A stretch of DNA of 64,000 nucleotides from Sphingopyxis sp. BE259. GTDB lineage: Bacteria; Pseudomonadota; Alphaproteobacteria; Sphingomonadales; Sphingomonadaceae. Below are positions 49,037-58,139 of this stretch, piece by piece (position 1 is the stretch's first letter; each line of letters begins with the position of its first letter). Both the position numbers and the translations under genes were made by a program. The stretch lies in assembly GCF_031457495.1 (NCBI RefSeq), contig NZ_JAVDWM010000001.1:558001-622000 (forward strand). The letters run 5' to 3'. The notes under the pieces were generated by a model that was given only the letters and a program-made list of their open reading frames with translations, made no database searches and was not told the origin of the DNA.

Positions 49037-49939
49037 ATGCACAACATGACCGAATTATTGGCTGGAATCGAGATCGGCGGAACCAAAACGATCGTCGTTC
49101 GCGGCCGCCCCGGCGGCATCCGCGACCGGGACGAGTTTCCGACCCGATCACCGCACGAAACGATCAGCCGTGCGGCCGAGCTGGTCGCACGCTGGCACGC
49201 CGACGCACCGCTCGCCGCGATCGGTATCGCGTCGTTCGGGCCAGTTCGCGTCGATCCGGTGGCGCCGGATTATGGAGCCATTCTGACCACGCCCAAACCC
49301 GGCTGGAGCAACGCGCCGCTGCTGCAATTGATGCACCAGCATGTCGCGCTGCCCGTCGCGGTCGATACCGATGTCAACGGCGCCGCGCTGGCTGAACAGC
49401 ATATGGGGGCCGCCAGAGGCTGCGACAATGTGGTGTATGTCACGATCGGCACCGGTGTCGGCGCGGGGGTGCTGGTCAATGGCCAGCCGATTCACGGCGC
49501 CATGCACCCGGAGACGGGGCATCTGAAGCTGCGCCGCGACCCTGCCGACCGGTTTGCCGGTTACTGCCCTTTTCACGGCGACTGCATCGAAGGATTGCTG
49601 AGCGGCCCGGCCCTTGCGGCGCGGTTTAATCGGCATCCGGGCGAGGTCGGTCCGGACGAGCCGGCATGGCGTCCGGTCATCGCCGACCTTGCCGAATTTT
49701 TCGCCACGCTCCTGCTCGCCTATTCGCCGCAACGCATTGTCGTGGGCGGGGGCGTCGCGCTGAAACAGGCCTGGCTGCTGGCGGCCGCGCGGTCCGAGGT
49801 CGCGCCGCGACTGGGCAATTACCTGTGTGACTTTGACGCCGCCAAGCTCAACGCGACGATCGTTCCCGCCCTGTTGGGTGACAATGCCGGCCCGAATGGG
49901 GCGCTGATCCTGGCGCAAAACGCCGCGGCAAAGCCGTAA
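49037..49939 (+). CDS. ROK-family fructokinase
   Basis: A 300-residue protein. The N-terminal phosphate-binding loop is GIEIGGTKTIVVRG, the DTDVNGAALAEQHMGAA motif has the catalytic aspartate region, and GTGVGAGVLVNGQP is the ROK signature. HPETGHLKLRRDPADRFAGYCPFHGDCIEGLLSGPAL is the zinc-binding H-C-x2-H-x-C variant of Bacillus-type fructokinases, unlike glucokinases. It phosphorylates fructose. An ATG three codons on (49046) is another start. It converges on AMP nucleosidase. Confidence 0.9.
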   Translation: MHNMTELLAGIEIGGTKTIVVRGRPGGIRDRDEFPTRSPHETISRAAELVARWHADAPLAAIGIASFGPVRVDPVAPDYGAILTTPKPGWSNAPLLQLMHQHVALPVAVDTDVNGAALAEQHMGAARGCDNVVYVTIGTGVGAGVLVNGQPIHGAMHPETGHLKLRRDPADRFAGYCPFHGDCIEGLLSGPALAARFNRHPGEVGPDEPAWRPVIADLAEFFATLLLAYSPQRIVVGGGVALKQAWLLAAARSEVAPRLGNYLCDFDAAKLNATIVPALLGDNAGPNGALILAQNAAAKP

Positions 49940-50010
49940 TCTTCGCGGGGACGCGGGTTCGGATTCTGTCCGTCCCGCGACATGACATTGTCGGCGGCAA
50001 ACCCCGGACC

Positions 50011-51492
50011 CTAACGGAACGGCGGCTCGTTAAAGGCGCGCAATTTGCGGCTGTGGAGCTTGGCGCCTTCGTCGCGCATCGTCTCGCAGGCGCGAATGCC
50101 GATCTGGAGGTGGGCGGCGATCGCTTCCTCGTAGAAACGGTTTGCTTGGCCGGGCAGCTTGAGCTCGCCATGCAGCGGCTTGTCCGACACGCACAGCAAG
50201 GTGCCGTAGGGGACCCGGAAGCGGTAACCCTGCGCGGCGATCGTCGCCGATTCCATGTCGATGCCAATCGCGCGCGATTGCGAAAAGCGCAGCGCGCTGT
50301 CGGTGTAGCGCAGCTCCCAATTGCGGTCGTCGGTGGTGACGACGGTGCCGGTCCGCATCCGTTTCTTAAGATCGGCGCCGGTGGCGCCCGACACGGCTTC
50401 GGCGGCGCTGGCGAGCGCGACCTGAACCTCGGCGATCGGCGGGATCGGGATTTCGACCGGCAGCACCGCGTCGAGGATATGGTCGTCGCGGAGATATGCG
50501 TGGGCGAGGACGTAATCGCCGATGCGCTGGCTGGGACGCAGCCCACCGCAATGGCCGATCATCAGCCAGGCCTCGGGCCGTAAAACCGCGAGATGGTCGC
50601 AGATCGTCTTGGCGTTCGACGGGCCGACGCCGATGTTGACGAGCGTAATGCCGCCGCCGTCAGGCGCGATCAGGTGATAAGCCGGCATCTGGTGTCGCCG
50701 CCAGGCGCTGTCGGCGACCAGCGCGCTGGCGTTGACCCCGGGCTGGTCGACATACAGCCCCGCGGCGCCGGCGAGCGCGGTGTAGCGGCCCTGGCCGACT
50801 TGCGCCCCCGCCCAGGCAACGAATTCGTCGACGTAGCGGTGGTAGTTGGTGAACAGGATATAGCGTTGAAAATGCTCGGGCGCGGTGCCGGTATAGTGGC
50901 GCAGACGCGCGAGTGAGAAGTCGGTACGGAGCGCGTCGAACAGCGCGAGCGGCTGCGACGCGGTGGGATCGGCGCCGAACAGCCCGTCGGCCAGTTCATC
51001 GCCGATGTCGGCGAGCTCGGTGGTCGGGAAATGGCGCGCGAGTTCGAGCGGGGTGACCCCGCCCATGTCTGACCCGTCGCTGGCGTCGAGCACATAGGGG
51101 AAGGGGATCTGCTGGCCGGTGCGCGTGACTTCGAGCGTGATGTCATAATGGCGCGCCAGCAGCATGAGCTGTTCGCGCAGATAATCGGCGAACAGGTCGG
51201 GGCGCGTCACCGTGGTCACAAATTCACCAGCGCGCTCGAAACGGCCGAAGGCAAGATTATGCCCCTTTTGCCCCTCACGCTGCTCGCCGGTGGTGACGAG
51301 GCGGATCGCCGGATAATCGAACAGCCCCGTGGCGGCAGCGTCGGCGGGCGGCAGGGTGCGATCGCGGACATAGGCAGCGATAGCGGTTTTGAGATTGGTG
51401 ACCGACGTGCGGAACTTGTCTTGCAGTTCGGCGATGATGCCGTCGACGAGAGCGGTGGGATCGGTGGTTTCGTGCGATGAGCTGGATGTCAT
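50011..51492 (-). CDS. amn: AMP nucleosidase
   Basis: From the ATG at 51492, 493 residues. The N-terminal domain (IAELQDKFRTSVTNLKTAIAAY, TGLFDYPAIRLVTTGEQREGQKGHNLAFGRF) and the C-terminal nucleoside-phosphorylase-like domain (INIGVGPSNAKTICDHLAVLRPEAWLMIGHCGGL, GIDMESATIAAQGYR, CVSDKPLHGELKLPG) match Amn, which hydrolyses AMP to adenine and ribose 5-phosphate. It is a cytoplasmic enzyme of nucleotide turnover. Length is slightly above the E. coli protein. Confidence 0.94.
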   Translation of the reverse strand: MTSSSSHETTDPTALVDGIIAELQDKFRTSVTNLKTAIAAYVRDRTLPPADAAATGLFDYPAIRLVTTGEQREGQKGHNLAFGRFERAGEFVTTVTRPDLFADYLREQLMLLARHYDITLEVTRTGQQIPFPYVLDASDGSDMGGVTPLELARHFPTTELADIGDELADGLFGADPTASQPLALFDALRTDFSLARLRHYTGTAPEHFQRYILFTNYHRYVDEFVAWAGAQVGQGRYTALAGAAGLYVDQPGVNASALVADSAWRRHQMPAYHLIAPDGGGITLVNIGVGPSNAKTICDHLAVLRPEAWLMIGHCGGLRPSQRIGDYVLAHAYLRDDHILDAVLPVEIPIPPIAEVQVALASAAEAVSGATGADLKKRMRTGTVVTTDDRNWELRYTDSALRFSQSRAIGIDMESATIAAQGYRFRVPYGTLLCVSDKPLHGELKLPGQANRFYEEAIAAHLQIGIRACETMRDEGAKLHSRKLRAFNEPPFR

Positions 51493-51553
51493 CGCGACGC
51501 TGTTGCACGAATTTGTGACAAAAGGGAAGGGGTGGGCGTGATGCGAAATCAAG

Positions 51554-51661
51554 CCGTTCGTGCTGAGGAGGGACTGAGCACGGGCGAAGGCCCGTCTCGA
51601 AGCACCTGGGTCCTTCGAGACGCCGCTTCGACTGCGCTCAGCGGCTCCTCAGGACGAACGG
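51554..51661. repeat. Second copy of the CCGTTCG...CGAACGG dispersed repeat
   Basis: Arms 51554-51570 and 51645-51661 are inverted with one mismatch. CGTCTCGAAG (51593-51602) and CTTCGAGACG (51613-51622) form a perfect inner stem. Sequence and length match the element at 45354. It lies between the AMP nucleosidase start and the peroxiredoxin stop. Confidence 0.82.
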
Positions 51662-51668
51662 ACTTTTG

Positions 51669-52151
51669 TTACAGCTGCTCCAGCATGTGATCGGCGCTCG
51701 ATACCTTGAATTCGCCGGGGGCTTCGACGTTCAGCTGTTCGACGACACCGTCGTTGACGACCATCGAGAAACGCTGGCCGCGCTTGCCCATGCCGAACGC
51801 CTTGCCGTCCATGGTCAGGCCGACCGCTTCGGCGAAATCGCCATTGCCGTCGGCGAGCATGGTGACGCTGTCGCCAGCATTGCCGCTCTTCCCCCACGCG
51901 CCCATCACGAACGCGTCGTTGACCGCGGTGCAGACTATTTCGTCGACGCCCTTGGCTTTCAGCTCATCGGCCTTGTCGACGAAGCCCGGCAGATGCTTGG
52001 CCGAACAGGTCGGAGTAAAAGCGCCGGGGACCGAGAACAGCGCGACGCGGCGGCCCTTGAAATAATCGGCGGTGCTGACCTGTTCGGGGCCGTTTTCGGT
52101 GACCTTTACAAAGGTGGCGTCGGGCAGCTTGTCGCCGGGCTGGATCGTCAT
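51669..52151 (-). CDS. Peroxiredoxin (Prx5-type)
   Basis: A 160-residue peroxiredoxin. The peroxidatic motif is PGAFTPTCSAKHLPGF (Cys49); a second cysteine at Cys74 (EIVCTAVND) is where many Prx5 proteins have one, but it is not a normal resolving position. It reduces hydroperoxides, using glutaredoxin/glutathione in the branch. An AAGGATG ribosome-binding site fits the ATG at 52151 better than upstream starts. About 200 bases upstream separate it from lacI; they contain nothing I can identify. Confidence 0.92.
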   Translation of the reverse strand: MTIQPGDKLPDATFVKVTENGPEQVSTADYFKGRRVALFSVPGAFTPTCSAKHLPGFVDKADELKAKGVDEIVCTAVNDAFVMGAWGKSGNAGDSVTMLADGNGDFAEAVGLTMDGKAFGMGKRGQRFSMVVNDGVVEQLNVEAPGEFKVSSADHMLEQL

Positions 52152-52351
52152 GGTCGGCATCCTTTTCGTTGAGGGGATTTCTAGTCGGCGAGACATTGGG
52201 TCGGGCGCGGCGGGAGTCAAGGTCGGTGAGGAAGTGTGGGCGGGATTTTAGCGGAGTGGTGGCTGGGGCCGAGAGCAGGCGTAAAAGTGCGGGATGACGA
52301 AGGGCAGGGAATGACTGGTTTCCCACCCCAAAAACCACGTGCGACGTTGGC

Positions 52352-53386
52352 CTAAACCGCCGTGCTCTGCCGCTTGATCAGCCGTGCAGGCAGCATCATG
52401 CGTTCGACCGGGCGGTCCTCGATCCGCGCCAGCAGCGCATCGACGAGCAGCGTTCCCGCGCCCTTCATATCCTGCATCACCGTGGTCAGCGTCGGCGATG
52501 TCAGGCTGGCGGCGGGAATATCGTCGAAACCGATGATCGCGACATCCTGCGGCAGGCGCCGCCCCGCTTCGGCCAGCGCGCGCATCGCGCCGATCGCGAT
52601 CAGGTCGCTGGCGGCAAAGATCGCGTCGAACGGCTTGCCGCTGGTGAGCAAGGACTTCGCGGCAGCATAGCCCGATTCTTCGGACGACACCGCACCTTGT
52701 TGCAGCGCCGGGTCGGGTTCGACATCTGCGTCCCGCATCGCGCGGCACAGCCCGGTGTAGCGGTCCTGAAATTCGGGGGCATGGTCCGACGCATCGCCCA
52801 GGAACGCGATGTGCCGCCGCCCGATCGAGATCAAATGCGCGCCCGCCTGTTCGCCCGCGCCGACATTGTCCGACCCGACGGTCAGCCCGATGCCATCGTC
52901 CGACACCGATCCCCAACGCACGAATTTCGTCCCCATCTCTACCAGATGCTCCAGCTTGGTGAGGTAGAGCTGGTAATCGCCATAGCCGAGCAGGATGATG
53001 CCGTCCGAACGGTGGCTGTCCTGATAGGCGACGTGCCAGTCATTGTGCATCTGCTGGAAACTGATCAGCAGGTCGTAGCCGCGCAGCGCGCATTCGCGGG
53101 TGATCGACCCCAGCATCGACAGGAAGAACGGGTTGATCATCGATTCGTCGGGGGTTGGGTCCTCGAAAAACAGCAATGCGAGCGTATGGGTGCGCTGCGA
53201 GCGCAGGCTGGAGGCGTTCTTGTCGACGGTGTAATTGAGCTCGCGCGCGATGCGTTCGATGTTGGCGCGGGTCGCGGCGCTGACCGATTTGCTACCGCGC
53301 AGCGCGCGCGACACCGTCGGCTGCGACACGCCCGCCAGATAGGCGATGTCGAAACTCGTCGGTTTGGCCGAGGGCTGGCGCCCCAT
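52352..53386 (-). CDS. LacI-family transcriptional regulator of the glucan locus
   Basis: A 344-residue regulator. The helix-turn-helix is SFDIAYLAGVSQPTVSRALRGSKSVSAATR (about 11-40), followed by the hinge NYTVDKNASSLRSQ and a periplasmic-binding-protein-like sugar domain (GTKFVRWGSVSDDGIGLTVGSDNV, DAIFAASDLIAIGAMRALAE, GFDDIPAASLTSPTLTTV). GGGAGAG precedes the ATG. It diverges from the TonB receptor of the glucan operon, which it probably represses until a maltooligosaccharide-derived inducer is present. Open frame upstream to 53602 is spurious. Confidence 0.93.
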   Translation of the reverse strand: MGRQPSAKPTSFDIAYLAGVSQPTVSRALRGSKSVSAATRANIERIARELNYTVDKNASSLRSQRTHTLALLFFEDPTPDESMINPFFLSMLGSITRECALRGYDLLISFQQMHNDWHVAYQDSHRSDGIILLGYGDYQLYLTKLEHLVEMGTKFVRWGSVSDDGIGLTVGSDNVGAGEQAGAHLISIGRRHIAFLGDASDHAPEFQDRYTGLCRAMRDADVEPDPALQQGAVSSEESGYAAAKSLLTSGKPFDAIFAASDLIAIGAMRALAEAGRRLPQDVAIIGFDDIPAASLTSPTLTTVMQDMKGAGTLLVDALLARIEDRPVERMMLPARLIKRQSTAV

Positions 53387-53718
53387 CCATCTCTCCCTGG
53401 TGCGGCGGCCCTTGGCGCGGGTTGCTCTCGTGGGTCGCTGCTGGCGCGAACCTAGCGACTGGCCCGGTTGCTGCCAAGAATTTGATCGCCGGACATGCAC
53501 CGGTACAACCCGCCAAAAGCGTGACATTTCGGCGACAGACGGTGCGCCCGCATAATATGCGTATACGTATACCCTATGGCCGTGCCCGCCGATTGGCGTC
53601 AATTGCTAGGCCGCGATGGGAAAACCCACGCGTCGATGAGAGGATGCCGCGCGGCGCAATTGCCGCCCCCTGTCGTCGTCGCCTGGCCAAGCCGCCCGTC
53701 GCTGCAGGGGAGTTTAGC
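53387..53718. promoter_or_regulatory. Divergent lacI/TonB-receptor regulatory region
   Basis: A 332-base region without a gene. It contains a perfect 12-bp palindrome GTATACGTATAC at 53561-53572, a candidate operator. TTGATC (53482-53487), a 16-base gap and TACAAC (53504-53509) form a possible weak promoter toward the receptor. GGGGAG lies just before the receptor ATG. No second convincing palindrome was found. Confidence 0.5.
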
Positions 53719-56556
53719 ATGACCAAATCGACCAGTCTTCGCCGCGGGGCCAGCGCCATCGCGCTCGGCGTCGCCTTGACCGCCTTGTTGCCGGGCGCCG
53801 CGCTGGCGCAGGACGCCGACACCGCGCCGACCGCCGAAGAAGGTGGCGCCGAAGGTGGCGAGGACGAGATCGTCGTCTCGGGCTTTCGCGCCAGCTTGCA
53901 GAGCGCCGTAAACGCCAAGAAAACGCGCGACCAGGTCGTCGAATCGATTTCGGCCGAGGACATCGGCAAGCTGCCCGACGCGTCGATCGCCGAATCGATC
54001 GCCCGCCTGCCGGGCCTCACCTCGCAGCGCGTCTCTGGCCGCTCAAACTCGATCTCGATCCGCGGCTTTGCCCCCGATTTCTCGACGACGCTGCTCAACG
54101 GCCGCGAACAGACGTCGACCGGCGACAATCGCGCGGTCGAATATGATCAATATCCGTCCGAAGTCGTCAACCAGGTGCTCGTGTATAAGTCGCCGATGGC
54201 CTCGATCGTCGGTCAAGGTCTGTCGGGCACCGTCGATCTCAAGACGATCCGCCCGCTCGAATATGGCAAGCGCGTCTTTTCGATCGGCGGCCGCGGCACC
54301 TGGGCCGAAATCGGCAAGCTCAACGTCGGCTCGAAAAAATATGGCTACCGCGTCAACGGAACCTATGTTGACCAGTTCGCGGACGACACGATCGGCATCG
54401 CACTGTCGGCGAGCTACCTCGACGAACCCTATCAGATCCAGGAATTCAACGCCTGGGGCTATGCCGGCAATGGCACCCTTGCCAGCCCGGTCGTCCTCGG
54501 CGGCTCGAAATCCTATGCAACCTCGACGCAGCTGAAGCGGCTTGGTCTGCAGGGCACGCTCGAATGGCAGCCGACCCCCAATTTCACCTCGACCTTCGAC
54601 GCTTTCTATTCGGATTTCAGCGACGATCAGATCAAGCGCGGCATCGAACTGCCGCTCGCCTTTGGCGGTGCGGGCGTCAACATCACCGATGTCGATGACA
54701 GCGGCGAATTCGTCTTTGCCCGCGCCGGCACCTTTACCAATGTCGAGGGCGTGGTGCGCAACGACGTGTTCGAACGCAATGCCAAGCTCTACAGCTTTGG
54801 GTGGAACAACCGCTGGGAAGGCGACGACGGCTGGAACGCCTATGCCGACATCAGCATGTCGAAAACCGACCGCAACGAACTGATCCTCGAAAGCAATTCC
54901 GGAACCGGCCGCGGCGGCGGGGTCGGCGCGACCGATACCATCGGTTTCACCAGTGACATCGACGGCACCTTCTTTCGCCCGACGCTCAATTACGGCGATT
55001 ATAACCTGATCCAGCTGACTAGCCCACTGGGCTGGGGCGGCGATCAGACCGGGGTCAATGGCGGGCGCATCCGCGGCGGCCAGGACGGCTATTACAACAA
55101 CCGCATCATCGAAGACGAGCTGTGGCAGTATCGCGTCGAGATCGAACGCGAGCTCGAAGGCTTTCTGAAATCGGTGCAGTTCGGGGTCAATTACACCACC
55201 CGCACCAAGCAGCTGACCCCCGACGAAGCCTTTGTCGGGCTGACCGCCAATACCGACGGCCTGACCAGCCTGCCGGTGCCGACGCAGTTCCGCCGCGGCA
55301 CGACCGATCTGGCCTATCTGGGGCTGGGCCCGGTGATCAGCTACGATCCGCGCGACTTGCTTGCCGCAGGCATCTACACGCTGGTGCCCAACCCTTATGG
55401 CGATGTGGTGGTCAAGGCATATAACGTCGCCGAAAAGCAGATGACGACCTATCTTCAGGCGAATATCGACCAGGAAATGGGATCGTCGGTGCTGACCGGC
55501 AATTTCGGGGTGCAGGCGATCTTCACCGACCAGAATTCGACCGGCGCCAGCGCGACCTTCGCCGGCACCAACCCCAATGGGTCACCGAATATCCAGGGCA
55601 TCCCGCGCCGCGAAAGCACCGATTACATCGATGTGCTGCCCAGCGTGAACCTGTCGCTGCGCACCGCCAGCGATTTCGTGATCCGCGCCAGCGTGGCGCG
55701 CGAGATCGTCCGGCCGCGGCTCGACGATCTGCGCGCGACGTTGAGCTATGGCACCGTGATCGGCGATCCGGGCGGCATGGTGTGCCCGACGGGGCGGTCC
55801 TGTGCGGTGGTGCGCGGCGGATCGGGCAATCCCGACCTGCGCCCCTGGCGCGCCAACGCCGCGGACGTGACGCTGGAGAAATATTTCGGCTCGTCGGGTT
55901 ATGTTGCGGTGCAGTTCTTCTACAAGGATCTGAAGAGCTATATCTACAATCAGGACATTCCGTTCGACTTCACCGGCTATCCGATTCAGGCACCGGGCAA
56001 CGATACAAACGGCCTGCCGATCATCGTCAATTATATGGGTACGGTGAATGCGCCGGTGAATGGCGAGGGCGGCAAGCTCTATGGCGCCGAACTGGCCGGG
56101 TCGCTGCCGTTCAGCACCTTCACCACGGCGCTCGACGGCTTTGGCGTCACCGGCGGCGTGTCCTATACCAAGACCAAGATCAGCCCGAACCCGGGCGCCC
56201 CGGCGGAAGACATCCCCGGCTATTCGAAGTGGGTCGCCAACGGCACCGCCTACTTCGAAAAATGGGGCGTCAACGCCCGCGTCAGTGCCCGCTACCGGTC
56301 GAGCTTCATCGGCGAACTGTCGGGCTTTGGCGGTCAGCGGGTGCGCCGCCGGGCGCGCGCCGAAACGATCATCGATGCCCAGCTTGGCTATGATTTCCAG
56401 CCGGGCAGCGCGCTCGAAGGCCTGTCGGTGTTTGTCCAGGGCCAGAACCTGACCAACGAACCGTTCGTGACCGACGATCCGCGCGATGCGCGCGCGGTGA
56501 TCGATTATCAGACCTATGGCCGTCGCTATCTGGCGGGTGCCTCGTTCAAATTCTGA
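53719..56556 (+). CDS. TonB-dependent receptor of the maltodextrin (MalA-like) type
   Basis: A 945-residue outer-membrane receptor. Signal peptide (SAIALGVALTALLPGAALAQ), TonB box DEIVVSGFRASLQSAVNAKK, plug LPDASIAESIARLPGLTSQRVSGRSNSISIRGF, and a long barrel ending RRYLAGASFKF with a terminal aromatic. The GFRASL-type box is typical of the large Xanthomonas/Caulobacter carbohydrate-receptor class. Placement between LacI and GH13/GH97 genes indicates maltodextrin uptake. The ATG at 53719 has GGGGAG upstream; an open frame upstream to 53422 is spurious. A strong hairpin follows the stop. Confidence 0.93.
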   Translation: MTKSTSLRRGASAIALGVALTALLPGAALAQDADTAPTAEEGGAEGGEDEIVVSGFRASLQSAVNAKKTRDQVVESISAEDIGKLPDASIAESIARLPGLTSQRVSGRSNSISIRGFAPDFSTTLLNGREQTSTGDNRAVEYDQYPSEVVNQVLVYKSPMASIVGQGLSGTVDLKTIRPLEYGKRVFSIGGRGTWAEIGKLNVGSKKYGYRVNGTYVDQFADDTIGIALSASYLDEPYQIQEFNAWGYAGNGTLASPVVLGGSKSYATSTQLKRLGLQGTLEWQPTPNFTSTFDAFYSDFSDDQIKRGIELPLAFGGAGVNITDVDDSGEFVFARAGTFTNVEGVVRNDVFERNAKLYSFGWNNRWEGDDGWNAYADISMSKTDRNELILESNSGTGRGGGVGATDTIGFTSDIDGTFFRPTLNYGDYNLIQLTSPLGWGGDQTGVNGGRIRGGQDGYYNNRIIEDELWQYRVEIERELEGFLKSVQFGVNYTTRTKQLTPDEAFVGLTANTDGLTSLPVPTQFRRGTTDLAYLGLGPVISYDPRDLLAAGIYTLVPNPYGDVVVKAYNVAEKQMTTYLQANIDQEMGSSVLTGNFGVQAIFTDQNSTGASATFAGTNPNGSPNIQGIPRRESTDYIDVLPSVNLSLRTASDFVIRASVAREIVRPRLDDLRATLSYGTVIGDPGGMVCPTGRSCAVVRGGSGNPDLRPWRANAADVTLEKYFGSSGYVAVQFFYKDLKSYIYNQDIPFDFTGYPIQAPGNDTNGLPIIVNYMGTVNAPVNGEGGKLYGAELAGSLPFSTFTTALDGFGVTGGVSYTKTKISPNPGAPAEDIPGYSKWVANGTAYFEKWGVNARVSARYRSSFIGELSGFGGQRVRRRARAETIIDAQLGYDFQPGSALEGLSVFVQGQNLTNEPFVTDDPRDARAVIDYQTYGRRYLAGASFKF

Positions 56557-56568
56557 ACCTCCCCCCTC

Positions 56569-56606
56569 GTCGGGGCGGCCGGGTCGCGCCGCCCCGACAT
56601 TTTGTT
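56569..56606 (+). terminator. Strong stem-loop with T-rich tail after the TonB receptor
   Basis: GTCGGGGCGGC (56569-56579), loop, GCCGCCCCGAC (56588-56598), followed by ATTTTGTTG. An 11-bp perfect GC stem and T-rich tail meet the form of an intrinsic terminator. It lies inside the operon, before the flavin halogenase gene. Confidence 0.78.
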
Positions 56607-56636
56607 GTAGGACGAGGCAAAGGCAGGATTTGACGC

Positions 56637-58139
56637 TTGAGGCGATTGATCATCATCGGTGGCGGAACAGCGGGCTGGATGGCCGCGGCCTGCCTGCGCC
56701 GGTTCTTGCCCGCTGGCTGGTCGGTTCAGCTCGTCGAATCGGACGACATCGGCACCGTCGGGGTGGGCGAGGCGACGATCCCGCAGATCCGGTTGTTCAA
56801 CCAAGCGCTCGGCATCGACGAGGATGAATTCCTCACGGCGACGCAAGGCACGATCAAACTCGGCATCGCGTTCAACGGCTGGACGCGCCCCGGACATCGC
56901 TACATGCACGCCTTTGGCGCGATCGGGCGCGGGCTCGGGCTACTCGAATTCCAGCATTATTGGCTGCGCGCACATAGCTTGGGCGCGGCGCAAAGCCTCG
57001 ACCATTATTCGCTCAACGAACGCGCCGCCTATGCGCGGCGGATGCAGCGCGGCGCGCCGCGCACCTCGCCGCACCTCCATGACATGCCCTATGCCTTTCA
57101 TTTCGACGCCGGGCTCTACGCCGCCTATCTGCGTCGCCGCGCCGAGGCGAGCGGGGTGGAACGGATCGAGGGCAAAGTCGCCGATGTCCGCCTGCACGGT
57201 GAAACGGGCGATGTTGCGGGGGTGACGCTCGCCGATGGGCGCGCCATCGATGGCGATTTTTTCATCGACTGTTCGGGCTTTCGAGGCTTGCTGATCGAAG
57301 GCGCGCTCGCGACCGGTTATGACGACTGGTCGTGCTGGCTGGCGAACAATCGCGCCGTCGCGGTCCCCTGCGCGCATGGGGATACGCCGCAGCTGCCGTG
57401 GACCGGCGCCACCGCGCGCGAGGCGGGCTGGCAATGGCGCATTCCGCTGCAACACCGGATCGGCAACGGCTATGTCTATTGTTCGGACCATATTTCCGAC
57501 GACGACGCGCTCGCGACCTTGCTCGCCAATCTTGATGGCGCGCCGCAGGCCGAACCGAACCGGCTGCGCTTCACCAGCGGCAAACGGCGCCGGATGTGGA
57601 ACCGCAACGTCGTCGCACTCGGCCTTGCCAGCGGGTTCATGGAGCCGCTCGAATCGACGAGCATCCATCTGGTCCAGGCGGGCATCTCGCGGCTGCTCAA
57701 GATGTTGCCCGCGGGGGCGAGCGACCCGGCGGTCGCGGCCGAGTTCAACCGGCAGAGCGATTTCGAATGGGAACGCATCCGCGATTTCATCATCCTCCAT
57801 TTCAAGGCGACCGAGCGGAACGACACCCCCTATTGGCGCGACCGCGCAGCAATGCCGATCCCCGATACACTGGCGGCAAAGATCGAACTGTTCCGCGCGC
57901 AGGGACTGATTTTCCGCGAGCATGAGGAATTATTCACCGAATCGGGCTGGCTACAGGTGCTGGTCGGGCAGGGCATCGAACCGCGGCGCTGGCACCCGCT
58001 CGCCGATGGCATCGGCGATCAGGAACTGGCGCAATATATGGCGGGTGTATCGCTGATGATCGACCGCGAAGTCGCCGAAATGGAAAGCTATGACCGCTTC
58101 CTCGCCGCCACTCGCCCAACCGCTGGTGTCGCCGCATGA
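56637..58139 (+). CDS. Tryptophan-halogenase-like flavoprotein
   Basis: A 500-residue flavoprotein starting at a TTG (frame MRRLIIIGGGTAGWMAAACL). The FAD motif GGGTAGW is intact, the GVGEATIPQIRLF segment follows, and the second halogenase motif WQWRIP is present (residues about 265-270). Lys74 (TQGTIKLGIAF) fits the position of the catalytic lysine of PrnA, and FMEPLESTSIH holds the matching glutamate region (Glu339). In carbohydrate loci such genes have no proven substrate. It is followed by the amylase gene with an ATGA overlap. Confidence 0.88.
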   Translation: MRRLIIIGGGTAGWMAAACLRRFLPAGWSVQLVESDDIGTVGVGEATIPQIRLFNQALGIDEDEFLTATQGTIKLGIAFNGWTRPGHRYMHAFGAIGRGLGLLEFQHYWLRAHSLGAAQSLDHYSLNERAAYARRMQRGAPRTSPHLHDMPYAFHFDAGLYAAYLRRRAEASGVERIEGKVADVRLHGETGDVAGVTLADGRAIDGDFFIDCSGFRGLLIEGALATGYDDWSCWLANNRAVAVPCAHGDTPQLPWTGATAREAGWQWRIPLQHRIGNGYVYCSDHISDDDALATLLANLDGAPQAEPNRLRFTSGKRRRMWNRNVVALGLASGFMEPLESTSIHLVQAGISRLLKMLPAGASDPAVAAEFNRQSDFEWERIRDFIILHFKATERNDTPYWRDRAAMPIPDTLAAKIELFRAQGLIFREHEELFTESGWLQVLVGQGIEPRRWHPLADGIGDQELAQYMAGVSLMIDREVAEMESYDRFLAATRPTAGVAA

